A stretch of 64,000 nucleotides of DNA from Blattamonas nauphoetae (taxonomy: Eukaryota; Preaxostyla; Oxymonadida): positions 1 through 64,000 of the forward strand of contig JARBJD010000083.1 of NCBI GenBank assembly GCA_033064195.1, written 5' to 3'. Within the stretch, counting starts at the first letter, position 1; each line of letters opens with the position of its first letter. Positions 33,604 to 44,826 of the stretch are shown piece after piece. The position numbers were made by a program, and so were the translations under genes. The notes under the pieces are model-generated. The model was not told the DNA's origin. It searched no databases and worked only from the letters and a program-made list of their open reading frames with translations.

Positions 33604-34785
33604 ATGGAACAAGAAACTGATGCTATTTTGAACCATTCACCCGAATCACGTTCAATTGTCGGGCAACAGAAAGTATCATTCCTAAATTTCGATCCCAACT
33701 CAACCTTGTCGACTGAAGACAAATCTACCATTTACTGTTCGCTTGTTGCCCTTGTGAAAGCTGAATACCCTTTTCACCAAGATCTTCAGGACAGAGCTGC
33801 GAGTTTTTTGACAAACATCACCCCTTCCCATGAGGGCAACGTCATTCGTTATTCGAATCTTGCAACGGAACTCGTTCCCTCTTCAGACGGATCACCTGAT
33901 GGCTTTGTCGAAAGCATTCTCACTCTCTTGTCATCACCCCACTTGAGTGTTGTTGCTCCAGCGTTGTCGCTTCTTCGAATTCTTCTCTCAGAATCTCCAC
34001 GAGTCAATCTTTTTTATCTCCTGTCATCAGGTCTCATCAACAAAAGCTTCATAATTGTTCGACCTCACACACTACCGATTTCTGGAAATGAAACAATCAT
34101 CAACGATTTCATCATACTCCTTATCAACACCACACACTATGCAAGTCCCTATTCAATCCATTCATTGGACTTCGCAGCTGAAGCAAACATCTGGTACGAA
34201 CGTGAAATCATATTTCAGAAGGTCGTTCTTCCATCGTATCAATTTGTGATTTTTCTGATCTCGAATCGGTACATCCTCGATGGAGACTTGTTCAGTAACT
34301 TCATGGATCTATTGGGTAGGTTCAAAATCATATGCCCGTTTAATCGCCCAACACTGGAATTTCTCCTCGCCTCTCCGATTGTGATAGTGTTGTCAAGTTG
34401 TCACTCGTTCGTCGAAGATAAATTCGTGAATGGTTATATCCTCGAGGCCTTTCAGATTTCACTGAAAATATGGAATGAACACGGCCGAGCAGTCACCCAA
34501 TCTGGGAAACGGATGATCCGATCTTTGATTCACGAGGGCTTCGAGGACACATTCGACCAGAAATTGATGAATAATCCCCATGACGAAGATTATTACGACA
34601 TTGTGGAAGAATGTGTCTCAATCTTGAAATTGCAGGGAGCAAATGTAGAATATCCTGAAAATGTTGCAGGAGGCGACAATGGTGATGATGCAGCAGATGA
34701 AAACGATGATGAACAAGACTTTGAAAACAATGAAGAAGAAGAAGAAGACAGTGAAAACATTGATGAAGAAACCACCGGAAACTGA
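33604..34785 (+). CDS. Short helical-repeat (ARM-like) protein with acidic tail
   Basis: A single exon from ATG 33604, 393 residues, and the intact paralogue of the MITE-split gene at 19222-20741. Family marks: SLVALVKAEYPFHQDLQDRAASFL, NLATELVPSSDGSPDGF, SILTLLSSPHLSV, RPHTLPISGNETIIN, VVLPSYQFVIFLISNR, RPTLEFLLASPIVIV, IHEGFEDTFDQKL, LQGANVEYPENV. Unlike other members it ends in a 40-residue acidic low-complexity tail of Glu, Asp and Asn. It lies 160 bp behind the long copy 2 on the same strand. A nested MITE pair begins about 50 bp after its stop. Confidence 0.85.
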   Translation: MEQETDAILNHSPESRSIVGQQKVSFLNFDPNSTLSTEDKSTIYCSLVALVKAEYPFHQDLQDRAASFLTNITPSHEGNVIRYSNLATELVPSSDGSPDGFVESILTLLSSPHLSVVAPALSLLRILLSESPRVNLFYLLSSGLINKSFIIVRPHTLPISGNETIINDFIILLINTTHYASPYSIHSLDFAAEANIWYEREIIFQKVVLPSYQFVIFLISNRYILDGDLFSNFMDLLGRFKIICPFNRPTLEFLLASPIVIVLSSCHSFVEDKFVNGYILEAFQISLKIWNEHGRAVTQSGKRMIRSLIHEGFEDTFDQKLMNNPHDEDYYDIVEECVSILKLQGANVEYPENVAGGDNGDDAADENDDEQDFENNEEEEEDSENIDEETTGN

Positions 34786-34838
34786 AAAACAAAATCCTAT
34801 CTCAAATTTGCCGTTCTTTATTCACAGTTTTGTTCTTA

Positions 34839-35665
34839 TAGTCCCTCCACAAAACCGGCTAATAGTACCCGGACAAACCCGTTAGAGCGGATATACCCGT
34901 TAACCATTCCACATGAGCATAGCAGTCCCCCCTCTTCACTAAAATTATCCTTCCACTTCCCGTCCATTACTCTTTTCATGATTTTTAAAACAGGAGTCCC
35001 TGTTGAAAGAATGATTGTGAAATGGAATGAGAAAAGTGAAAGTCGAAATGTGCTCGGAACTTAGCCAATGTCTTCCCAGGCGTCCAAGGGATGGTACATT
35101 GAGATACAACCTCTTTGTACTCAGCATCACATACAGGGTGTCGTGGCTGGTCATTCATCGATTTGAACTGACCCATTGACCTCGATCAAACATCTGAACA
35201 GGGGACAAATCATTTCAGAATTCGAACAATAACTTTCTTTCAAGCGCAACATATCAGTCGTCATAATAAAAGTTTCAATGTGAAGTGTGGTATGTTGGTA
35301 ACGGGTTTATCCGACTTAACGGGTTTATCCGGGGACTATAAAATATACAAAACCGGTTTTATTCATTATAAGATCAATTTTGAAAATATAATGCAAGAAT
35401 TGTAATTTCAGAACTCTTAGAAACATGGTTACGGTAGTTTGATGAGAGAGAAGATCATCAATATCACAAAAAACAACGAGAAAGTTTCCAGATAATGGGG
35501 AAAATGCCTTCTTTTCGTCACTATTTGGTTTTTGAAAAAACACTAGGTCGACTTGAAATGGTGTATTATGTGACGTGGTACTAGATAATCGAGAAATTTT
35601 GGATGAAACGTCTTATTTTGATTTTAGCCGGTTAAATAAATTAAACCGGTTTTGTGGAGGGTCTA
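34839..35665. mobile_element. MITE B with TTA target duplication
   Basis: The left end TAGTCCCTCCACAAAACCGG and right end CCGGTTTTGTGGAGGGTCTA are inverted with one mismatch. TTA flanks both sides (34836-34838 and 35666-35668). A 3-bp TWA duplication is typical of PIF/Harbinger-type elements. There is no coding capacity. A second MITE is nested 24 bp inside the left end. A related right end lies at 13950. Confidence 0.7.
34863..35338. mobile_element. MITE A nested in MITE B
   Basis: The left end TAGTACCCGGACAAACCCGT and right end ACGGGTTTATCCGGGGACTA are inverted, each repeating a CGGRTAWACCCGTTA-like motif twice. TAA flanks both sides (34860-34862 and 35339-35341). It inserted into MITE B, so it is the younger of the two. 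Non-coding, 476 bp. Confidence 0.7.
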
Positions 35666-35668
35666 TTA

Positions 35669-36122
35669 ATTTCGTGCTTTCCCATCTCACATGGATATAT
35701 CGTGCATTTTTATATTCATTTTGAACAACAGTTTTAAGAACACCGGTAATATTGAACAAGGTTGATCAGGAGCAGTCAGCGAGACGAGCAGATTCGACTC
35801 CATCCTTTTCCAAAGTCATTCACAACAGATGAACATTCTGAGTTCCCCTTTACGCTTATCTCATCGAAGTGGGCAGTGCATTCACATCACCACACATGCA
35901 TTACCCTCAATCCATCTGTTTCCACTAATTTTCAGTTGTTTCTCCTAAAAAGTAGACAAAGTCATGTTTCCTGATCAATAATGCTGGAAATTGGTGATTT
36001 AAAATCGTGTTCCGTGCGGTATTGAACGATTTGACAGTTATTCAGACTATTCTCAATCTTGATGACAGAGGAATGGATTGTGTTTGGTGCAGAGACCGTT
36101 CAGATGTATCCGCTGTTCATGT
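35669..36122. other. No supported gene
   Basis: Spacer between MITE B and the next minus-strand gene. One short plus frame (35762-35974) has no supporting feature. Confidence 0.35.
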
Positions 36123-37190
36123 TCAGTTTCTTCCAAGATTTTGGCTCAGGAGGAACGAATAGTAACGAACAAACGAGATTTGACCGTTAATTAAACAATT
36201 AATCAGTTTCTGTTCGATTCCATCTTCGAGTCCGTTCGAGAACAAAAGCCGCAGGATTCTCCGTCCCCCAATTTGGACATCTCCTCCCAGTTCTTTCCAT
36301 TTCGATACGAGTTTTACAAAGTCAGAGACGGTTCGATGAACGGTTAGTTCGTCTTCGTATTCGGTCAACAAGTGGAGGAAGAGAAGCGTGATTGAAGAAG
36401 AGATAAGAAATGTCATCGTTGGAAGATGACATGCCCCGATGTCAAAAAGATTAACAGAGATTCCACTCCATTCGATGAGTTTTGCGAATTGTTGAGAATG
36501 GCTGCGTTCGGAAATGTGGTGCAGATACTCTTCTGATGGAACGATCACTTCGCGCCAAATAATGTCAAGAATAGCTTGATCGGATTGTTGGATGAGATTT
36601 CGTCGAAGATTATTTCTTCCTTGAAGTGTCCCTAACTTGATGGATCGAGAGAGCATATCTATAATTTGACCGTGAAACGATTGGGTTTCATCCATTGGAA
36701 CGGTATGTGGCTTGAGTTTGGTCATTGTTAGGGCGATGACATGTTCTTGAACGTGTTTGAACTGATCCTGCGGCCATGCTTGGGTAAAACAGCGAAAAAG
36801 CAGATAAAATCCGGCATTCACAATATCTCGTGAAGCTGACGTTAATATGAAACTCAAAGAATCCAAAAATGAGGCAAAAGGATTCTCAGATGTCCGGAAA
36901 AGACTGGGAATGAGATCAGGATTCATGAAGAAATCAATTCTTGCGAATACACTCAAAAATAGGACGGCTTTCCCTTCTTGAGCTTTGTCAAACGCGTGTC
37001 CTTCATTCATCATCATTACAAGTGACATGAAGATGGATGAAATTGCCTCAATCGAATCAGGGAAATTCAACTGCCATTTCCGAAATGGTGTGGAAGATGG
37101 AGAGGGCGGAGAGCAATTCGCGGCAGAATGGGAGATATTGCCTGAATTCTTCATCGATTCGCCGGACAACGTGTTCAGCTTGGGGTCCAT
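36123..37190 (-). CDS. Short helical-repeat (ARM-like) protein
   Basis: One open frame from ATG 37190 to the stop at 36123, about 355 residues. Family pattern in order: IFMSLVMMMNEGHAFDKAQEGKAVLFL, the FLDSLSFILTSAS helix, KLKPHTVPMDETQSF, REVIVPSEEYLHHISER, HLPTMTFLISSSITL, LTEYEDELTVHR, GGRRILRLLFSNGLEDGIEQ and the C-terminal LGRN. The N-terminal 40 residues are Ser/Pro-rich and variable. It is in tandem with the gene at 37515 on the same strand, about 320 bp apart. Confidence 0.85.
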   Translation of the reverse strand: MDPKLNTLSGESMKNSGNISHSAANCSPPSPSSTPFRKWQLNFPDSIEAISSIFMSLVMMMNEGHAFDKAQEGKAVLFLSVFARIDFFMNPDLIPSLFRTSENPFASFLDSLSFILTSASRDIVNAGFYLLFRCFTQAWPQDQFKHVQEHVIALTMTKLKPHTVPMDETQSFHGQIIDMLSRSIKLGTLQGRNNLRRNLIQQSDQAILDIIWREVIVPSEEYLHHISERSHSQQFAKLIEWSGISVNLFDIGACHLPTMTFLISSSITLLFLHLLTEYEDELTVHRTVSDFVKLVSKWKELGGDVQIGGRRILRLLFSNGLEDGIEQKLINCLINGQISFVRYYSFLLSQNLGRN

Positions 37191-37514
37191 CAACACCAGA
37201 AAACAACTGTGGGGGGGAAGTTTGAAGTCTCAAGGCCAAAACTGATGGAATATGGTGGGGACGGTGAGAAAACGGAAAGGAGTCTCCTCGAGAGATCTCC
37301 CAAAATGACTCGGATGTTTCGCTGTGTGATGAGGATTGATTGTGTGTTGACAATCCTCTTCTGTTTTGCTTCAACGCAAATGCCTCCTCTCATGGCATTT
37401 CTTACTCGATTGAACAATTGAAACAACAATATTGGTTCCATATGAGTCAATTTGATGAGAAAAAGCTGAAGTGAAACGAATATACCTGTAGAGGCAATAA
37501 AACACGACGGAGTG

Positions 37515-38618
37515 TCAATCGCGGGATAATCGACGTCTTGGAACGTTCGCTCCAAAAGCAACGAACAATTTGATTGAATTGATTACATTCATCTTTCTGA
37601 ATATCCCATCATAGATTGTCATGGCGAGTTGTTCGAAATTATCCTCAAATCCTTCACTTCTAAAGGAACGAAGAACAATCGCTTCTGACGGACGAAGATG
37701 GCCATCTCCGTTGATCCATTCCCTCCTTCCACCAACAAGTTCGTTGAGAAATTGGTGAATCGAGGCGTTGAAGTCGAAGAATGTCACAGAGCTGAGGAAA
37801 GGAAGATATACTTGCCGGTCCAGAAATAAAGTTCGCGTTGGCTGATAATCAGGGCAGATTTCGAGGAGTTGAACAAGAAAAAACACGAAATAATTGGATA
37901 CCATTCGTTCTTTGATCGAGTTCAGGTTGGCGGTAATATATCGAACATATTCATCTGATGGGAAGAGTACCTGTTTCAGAATTATCTCATGAATCGTTTG
38001 TTGTTCACAATCTCCAGAAAGGTGGAGATCTCTCAAGCCAGGAGGAGTTGCTGGTTCGAGAGAAGTTGTGAGGATTTCGAGAAGAGATTTGTGAATGCTT
38101 TCCGCGTCTATGAACGAGAAAGACAGGGGGGCCAGAGATGTGATGAGTTGAGGAACGAGATTGGCTTTGACTAGCGACAGAATGGTTGTTGTGGTGGACA
38201 CTCGGATTTGGTCTGTCAGAAGCTTCATCGATGATTGGATGATTGGATAATTGGACGATGAAATGAGGATAGTGATGGATCCGATGAATGCAAGCAATGA
38301 TTGGTCAGATGAGGACGGATCAAGGAGATGAATGAAGTTGTTGGTGATTTCATCGTTGGAATCTCTCAGATGTTCGATGAAACTCTCAGCTTTCTTCTCC
38401 AATGAAGAATCAAACACATTCCCATCCTTCACCATTGTCACCAATGATCGATAAACCTTTAAAATGGTAGGTGTCGACTCGATTGGTTCTCCATCCCAAT
38501 TCTGGAAGACTGAGGCAGATATGTAAAATGAAACAGGAAGGATAGTCCTATGGAATCGAGATTGATTGGATGAGCTTGTGATAGTAGATGGATAACTGCT
38601 CAATAAAGTCTTTCCCAT
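37515..38618 (-). CDS. Short helical-repeat (ARM-like) protein
   Basis: A single exon, 367 residues, ATG at 38618. It shows the family layout clearly: NWDGEPIESTPTILKVYRSLV near residue 40, FDSSLEKKAESFIEHL, FIGSITILISSSNYPI, the conserved LKQVLFPSDEYVRYITAN block, YQPTRTLFLDRQVYLPFLSS, LRSFRSEGFEDNFEQLA, GANVPRRR at the end. From memory, the N-terminal pattern (N-W-x3-x-E-x-x-ES ... F-x-SLV-x-x-VK) is the signature of a very large protein family in Blattamonas-type genomes. Function unknown. Confidence 0.85.
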   Translation of the reverse strand: MGKTLLSSYPSTITSSSNQSRFHRTILPVSFYISASVFQNWDGEPIESTPTILKVYRSLVTMVKDGNVFDSSLEKKAESFIEHLRDSNDEITNNFIHLLDPSSSDQSLLAFIGSITILISSSNYPIIQSSMKLLTDQIRVSTTTTILSLVKANLVPQLITSLAPLSFSFIDAESIHKSLLEILTTSLEPATPPGLRDLHLSGDCEQQTIHEIILKQVLFPSDEYVRYITANLNSIKERMVSNYFVFFLVQLLEICPDYQPTRTLFLDRQVYLPFLSSVTFFDFNASIHQFLNELVGGRREWINGDGHLRPSEAIVLRSFRSEGFEDNFEQLAMTIYDGIFRKMNVINSIKLFVAFGANVPRRRLSRD

Positions 38619-38864
38619 TCGATTAAAGGATTATGGGCAAATCTTAAACGGTTTAAGATTTCAGTCCGAATTACCCAAACATCGGAGAGATTGGTGGTGT
38701 GTGGAGTCTCAAAAGAAGTCAACAAAATGGATGAAGTATCCACGTTAAAAAATGGCGAAGAATGACTCATCAACGAAAGAAAGATGTAATCAGTGAGATT
38801 CCGAGTTGTTTCATTGATGAATCACAGCAATATGAGTTATGTCATACCGCTTTTGTTCGTTGTT

Positions 38865-41852
38865 CTATAATTTTGTGAGATGGAGGACTGTAACACGAGA
38901 ACTGTGGTTTTGTGTCGTAATTCCGAGACAGAGAGGAGATGGGATGTCGGTGAAGATCCCAGGTTGTTCTTCCTCGTCCACAAACAGTCGAGCTTCTCTC
39001 GTCCTCATGTTCACTCGAATCGCCGCAGTCTGCCCAACTCGATTGCATTTCTTGTTTGTTCCTTCTGGCCTGAACTCTCCTCCCGTCCACAAGTTTCCAT
39101 TCCAAAGACCGAACTCACCACCAATCCCATTCGGCCAGGCTCCACAACTCCATTGTGTGGAATTTTCAGGAAGTGGATATCTGAGGAAGCCAAGGCCTGA
39201 AAAGATGAAAAGAGAGAAAACCATACTCACTCCCGGTCCAGTCTGCTCTGATCTTCTGATTTTGAATTCCCACTCTCCCTCGTCGATCGGAAGAGTGAAA
39301 GCTGATCTCCACACATCGATATCAAGTCTGATGATTTGTGTGAGAGTGGTTGGAGTGATGGCGTGAGCAGTTCCGTCGATAACATGGAGAGAGTTGGTTC
39401 CAGTCAATTCTGTTCTCATCATCATTCTCATCCGCTCCATCTTCTCAGCCATCTCTCTCTTCTCTCTCTCACTCTTCTCCTTCCCATTTCTCGCTTCCCC
39501 GAGTTCTTTTCGAGTTCTCTGCACCTCACCCGACAACTTCGCTTTTTCTCTCTCTGCCTGTCCTTTCTGTTCCTCTGCCTTCTTCTGTCTCTCCTCTGTC
39601 ATCCGTTTTACTTCTTCTGCTCTTCTTGTCCTCTCTTCTGCCCTTCTTTTCTCTTCTTCCATCCTCATTCTTTCTGCTTCTGCTTTCCTCTTCTCTTCCT
39701 CCATCCTTGCTCGTTCTCTCTCTGCCTTCTTCTTCCCTTCCTCCAATTCCGTGATTCTGGCCGATAGCTTCTGTGCTTTTTGTTTCTCCTGTTCCACCTT
39801 CATCGAAATATCTGTTCGAGCGAGATGAAGGATTTCTACAGATTCATTCTCATTCTGAAATCCAGTTGTGATTCCGAGGCAGAGAGGAGAAGGGATGTTG
39901 GTGAAGATCCCTGGCTGTTTCTCATTATCCACAATCAGTCGAGCTTCTCGAGTCGACATGTTCACTCGAATCGCCGCTGTCTGTCCAACTCGATAGCACC
40001 TTTTGTTCGTTCCTGCTGGCTTGAACTCTCCTCCTTTCCACATCTGCCCTGTCTTCAGCACAAACCCTCCGCCAATCCCATTCGGCCAGGCTCCACTACT
40101 CCATTGTGTGGCATCTTTAGGAAGTGGATGTCTGACGAAACCAAGACCTGAAAAGATGAAAAGAGAGAAAATGATACTTAAAAACCAAATGGTGTTGTTT
40201 CCTCTGATTTTGAGTTCCCACTCTCCTTCGTCGATCGGAAATGTGAATGCTGTTCTCCACACGTACAGGTCAAGTTTGACAATCTGTGTGAGAGTGGTTG
40301 GACTGAGTGAGTGAGCAGTTCGGTTGAGTCTTTCGAGAGATTCTGTTCCAAACCACTCTGGTCCCATCATCATTCTCATCCGCTCCATCTTCTCAGCCAT
40401 CTCTCTCTTCTCTCTCTCACTCTTCTCCTTCCCATTTCTCGCTTCCCCGAGTTCTTTTCGAGTTCTCTGCACCTCACCCGACAACTTCGCTTTTTCTCTC
40501 TCTGCCTGTCCTTTCTGTTCCTCTGCCTTCTTCTGTCTCTCCTCTGCCATCCGCTTCCCTTCCTCGAGTTTCTTCTTCTCTTCTTCCAATTCCGTGATTC
40601 TGGCTGACATCATCAGTGATTGCTGTTTGGCATGTTCCATCTTCATCAAGGCATCAGTTCGAGCGAAATGAAGGACTTCGACAATTGTATTTTGGTGTTG
40701 TGTTGAGATTCCGAGGCAGAGAGGAGAAGGGATGTCGGTGAAGATCCCAGGTTGTTCTTCCTCGTCCACAAACAGTCGAGCTTCTCGAGTCGACATGTTC
40801 ACTCGAATCGCTGCTGTCTGCCCAACTCGATTGTACTTCTTGTTTGTTCCAACTGGCTTGATATAGTTCCCTGCTGTCCACATCCCTCCACTCCAAAGAA
40901 GGAAGGCACCGCTGATCCCACTCTTCCAGGATCCACACTGAAATTGTGTGGCATTGATAGGAAGTGGATGTCTGACGAATCCAAGCACTGAAAATATGAC
41001 AACAGAGAACTACACACTCGCACCCACTCCAGTCTTTTCTGATCTTCTGATCTTGAGTTCCCACTCTCCCTCGTCGATCGGAAGAGTGAAAGCTGTTCTC
41101 CACTTCGCAGTTTCGAGTTTGATGATCTGTGTGAGAGTGGTTGGAGTGAGTGCGTGAACAGTTCCGTCGACAACACGGAGAGATTCTGTTCCAACCCATT
41201 CTGTTCTCATCATCACTCGCATCCGCTCCAACTTTTCTTCCATTTCCTTTTTTGCCTGTTGTAACTTCCGGCTTTCTATTTCTGCTGTAATCTTCTCTTC
41301 TTCTGCTCTCTCACACTTTCTTTGTGCTGCCTCAACTCGCTCTCTCAAAATGTTTGCTTCCCTTTCCATTCTTTTGATAAGTTCTGATTGATTAGCTATT
41401 TGTTGTGTTTGGATGTTTGCCCTTGCCACATCATCCGAGTGTCTCTGTTCCAGTTCCTTCTTACGTTGCGTGAGGTCCAAGATCGTTTCTGTAATTGCAT
41501 CGAATTCAGTCGACTCGACCACAATCAGGGGAGGATTCTCAGTATACTGAAATATATTCAATGCGAGGATGGCTCGCTGGAGGATGCGGTGCGATATTGT
41601 CGAATTGGAACGGAGTTTACGGAGTGATTGTTCGAGGAGTCTTTTGTTCGTCAAGGGAATGTTATCATCGCAGGCCAAATTAAGAATATTAATTATGAGA
41701 TCAAGAAGTCTTTGAATCTGGACGGAATCATGTTTTTGTGCATTCATAATGAACAGATGAACGCTGAGCCAACTGTCACTTTTCACGGCAGCTCGTGGAT
41801 TGTTTTCATGGTCTGTCAATTCAGAGATAACATAATCTAATGTCAGGGGGCC
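38865..41852 (-). CDS. Protein with three SPRY-like domains and coiled coils
   Basis: From 41852 downward: a helical N-terminal region (LLDLIINILNLACDD...), a coiled coil, then three copies of a unit. Each unit has GT-SL-x5-AH-x-L-TPTTLTQI and FP/LPIDEGEWE-KIR. A 30-nt intron (40988-41017, 40148-40177, 39197-39226) follows. The second half of the domain then comes, with GTNKK...VGQTAAIRVNM and PGIFTDIPSPLCLGI. Coiled coils link the units, and two linkers are nearly identical over 180 bp (39420-39600 and 40370-40550). The domain resembles the SPRY/concanavalin-like fold of oxymonad proteins; this is recall. The true first exon upstream of 41852 (acceptor TATAG) was not fixed. Probably a cytoplasmic scaffold. 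Confidence 0.8.
40988..41017 (-). other. 30-nt intron carrying an in-frame stop
   Basis: On the minus strand GTGTGTAGTT opens and ATATTTTCAG closes the interval. Read through, it meets TAG in the first SPRY-like unit. Removed, the domain continues as in its four homologues. This copy is the strongest evidence that the equally long intervals in the other units are introns too. Confidence 0.85.
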
Positions 41853-42152
41853 CTATACATAATGAAAGAAGAAAAATATCTGAAGTTGACTGAAGATCAA
41901 ACTGTTTGGTGTTCCTGTTCCGCCGATGAATAAGAAAGGCGAGATGGTGATCGGAATAATGAAGAAAAAGAAGAAAAGATGTGTGTGATGAATGAAAGCA
42001 TTGAACAAACTGGGTTAGGGATGAACATCACGCATGAATCTGATCTTGCCTTAATTCGAAATGGTTTTTTTGAGTATTATTCACTCACCAATAATTTTCC
42101 TTCGATAATCAGGTGAATCGGACTAATTCACTCACATTTTTTAAACTTCTCG

Positions 42153-44147
42153 TAGGCATGGCTGACCGGCCAAAAGTGCCGGTCAGTGTCACCCGAGAAT
42201 AATTAAAAGGGTCGGATCTCGTCAGATCAAAAAATACATTATATTCATAAGAACCAGGCAAGAATCCAGATAGTAATGCCATGAATTGCGAACTGATGTC
42301 GTCTGATAGCCTCTTTTCAGTTATTTGTGCGATACAGCTCCCTTTCTTGATCCTTGTGCATATAGGGGTCGTCATCGCGTCGTTTTTTACTAATCTGCGT
42401 TTGTAATGTGATTGGTCTGATTCTTTTCACTTTTATCTGTCTTGTTCTCAATTTTCTTCAGAACAGCTCGAGGGTGGTTCTCTCGTGATTCAATCGAAAT
42501 AAGGACAAACCCATTGTGTGATCTGAAATTTTTTCGTCTCAAGAGCTTACCTTGTCATATTTTCGCCATTTTCGATTCCATCATTTCTGTCTCTCTGCCA
42601 CTCTCTCATTCTCTAAAGCATTGTCTATCGAAGCTATTAAGTTTCGAACGTTCACAAGAACTATTTCACACACACACAGTACTAATCTGAGGGATTAATG
42701 ATGAACATGCGCCTCACTCCAATACTGACACAATTCAACATGATCACAGTTTGTCAACTCTTATCTCTAATTTACCAGAAAAACGATGTCTTTTGGTCCA
42801 GAAAGGTAAATTGAGAGTCTGTTTTCCGATTGTCTTCTTTCAAATCTGTTCTCACAGCATTCGCCACCATATTTGCAAGGCACTCTGTTTCAGACTCCAG
42901 CGCTGATGAATTGACTGTTCAAGACATCTTATCTCCCTGTAGCACACATCCCATCGAAAAACATTCATTTAGACATTGACATCAACACACTATACCTCTC
43001 GTGTTCATCAAAACACATCATCAGCTCAGATACTTCCTGGTCCAATCCAGGCAGATGTGAGAGGAGATTGAGAACACCACTAACGACAGTATTCTCTTCG
43101 TTAGTGTGTGCATCCTCCACATCATCGCCCCTACTCAATCTCAGTCAGGTTTCTTCCGTTTTGTTTCGTCATCTCGACATTCGAAGATCACAACCCAAAC
43201 CATGAGCACCGTGAATTCATCACCGGTACTCACTGGACCTGTTCATCACATTCAAAACATGATGTGATGTCCGTCTGGAAGCGACTCGATATGATATTTC
43301 TAAGCGACATGGAGAGCACGAAAGAGTGGAAAATGCGACTGGATGATTGAAGGCGAGCGCTTGGAAGATGGGAGAGAAGACGAGTTGACAGCGAGTGAGC
43401 TGTGTTGGTGGAAGCGAAATAGATACCGGACACCTCGTCTCTCTCATCCTCATACATCACTTACACGCTATTCCTCATCTCGTCCACATCAACCCTTCAC
43501 AATCGACCACGCTGCCCTTCACACATCTCCCTCTCCTTCTGAATGTTGTACGAGCGCTGTCAACTCGTTTTTCATCTCGCACATCCGCGCCATCATCAAC
43601 TTGATTCAGCGGTTAGTACAACATTGGTGGCCTTATACAAAGGTGTGGCCATCCTGATCGTGTGTATCCTCTCGTTCTTTATATTCATGCGGAGCACGAA
43701 TGCTTTTCACAATTTGTATTCTTCACGAGGAACACTTTTCGTTATTTATGTTAACACACTCTCTCGTTTCTTTCAAATGATAACAGGAGATTTCCTATCG
43801 CAACTGGTGAAGTCGGTGATCATTATTGGTTGGAGCCATCAGTAAGAATGCAGATATTGGCACTTCTCTGGAGTTTGCTCATAAAACCTGTGACCATGTG
43901 GGTTTGATCAGAATCAGAAGATGAAAATGAATTTGAAATAGCTTCATGAAAATTAAAAGGATTGAATAAAACCATATACAGATGAAAAGACACTGAATCT
44001 CGTTCAATATGCTCTCATTTCCGATCAAAACGAAAATACGTCGGAGAAATGGTAACTCTCGATTACGGGTTCCGGAATTTCTCCGGTCAGTGACCGTCAG
44101 TACTTTTCGGCGAAAACTGACCGGTCAGTGCCGGTCAGCCATGCCTA
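42153..44147. mobile_element. Non-autonomous hAT-type element, 1995 bp
   Basis: The left end TAGGCATGGCTGACCGGC and right end GCCGGTCAGCCATGCCTA are exact inverted copies. Subterminal copies of ACCGGTCAG/TGACCGG occur near both ends. An 8-bp direct repeat ACTTCTCG flanks it (42145-42152 and 44148-44155), as expected for hAT transposition. No transposase frame is visible inside. The flanks may have been a minus-strand coding end (SYVFEKFKKCE then stop spans the empty site), which is inference. Near-perfect ends suggest a fairly young insertion. Confidence 0.85.
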
Positions 44148-44285
44148 ACTTCTCGAAAACGTAGCTCATTTTCGGTTTCTCATCCCACAAACCACAGTCC
44201 AGAAGTATGATCCGTCAAGACCATGTAGTTGTGGGGATCCATCCAACCATAGCGACCGTCCAATCCGATTAACAGGTTAACCCAA

Positions 44286-44555
44286 GTGTATTATTGGATT
44301 GAGGAGCCGACAGCGATCATCGACAAGGAGGAGATAACGAAGAAGAGGGATTTGACCGAGTTGGAAGCTTTCAGGCATCGCATTCTTCTGTTGATGGACG
44401 CTTTCTCTCTCCAGATTCGGAAGAAGGTTGACAATGACTCGACGAGACGTGAAGGTGACACTGTTAAAACCACTTTTCTCCTCCACAATGTTGGGGATTC
44501 TGTTTTAGATGATGTTCTTGATGCTCTGGCTGAGCTGAGAGAACATTTGGTTTGA
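44286..44555 (+). CDS. Hypothetical small helical protein or exon
   Basis: This plus-strand frame of 89 residues has a charged, helix-rich sequence (DKEEITKKRDLTELEAFRHR, VLDDVLDALAELREHL) that looks coding. There is no ATG at its start. A TTAACAG acceptor-like sequence lies just upstream (44267-44275), so it may be a terminal exon. No family recognised. It lies between the hAT element and the RRM gene. Confidence 0.4.
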   Translation: MYYWIEEPTAIIDKEEITKKRDLTELEAFRHRILLLMDAFSLQIRKKVDNDSTRREGDTVKTTFLLHNVGDSVLDDVLDALAELREHLV

Positions 44556-44826
44556 TCCTGCGTCTTATGTTTGGCTCTTGTTTTGTCACTTCAGTTTTTG
44601 TTCGTCTCTCTGTCGACTCAATCCGTCATCGCGTCGACTCCGTGTGCATATCATGTTTATATTCTGTCTTCTATTTTTCTTCATTGTTGTTTGAAATCGA
44701 ACTGTTCACCATTTAAAAATCTGAATTTCAGTGAATCTCACCTAAAGGGATGTGAGTGAATAGTCTTGGGAGTTGTCGTGGAGTGAGAGGTCCTGACAAA
44801 TTAGGTATGGGTCAGATCTAATTCAT

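Noticed and set aside
39336-40671. Long plus-strand Leu/Ser/Phe-rich frames opposite the SPRY-like gene
   Set aside because: They are antisense shadows of Glu/Lys-rich coiled-coil coding sequence. The same effect occurs at 61847-62704.
38865-41852. Alternative genetic code with TAG or TAA as sense, as in some oxymonads
   Set aside because: Long frames end cleanly at TAA, TAG and TGA. The in-frame TAG in the SPRY-like gene falls inside a 30-nt intron, so the standard code is sufficient.
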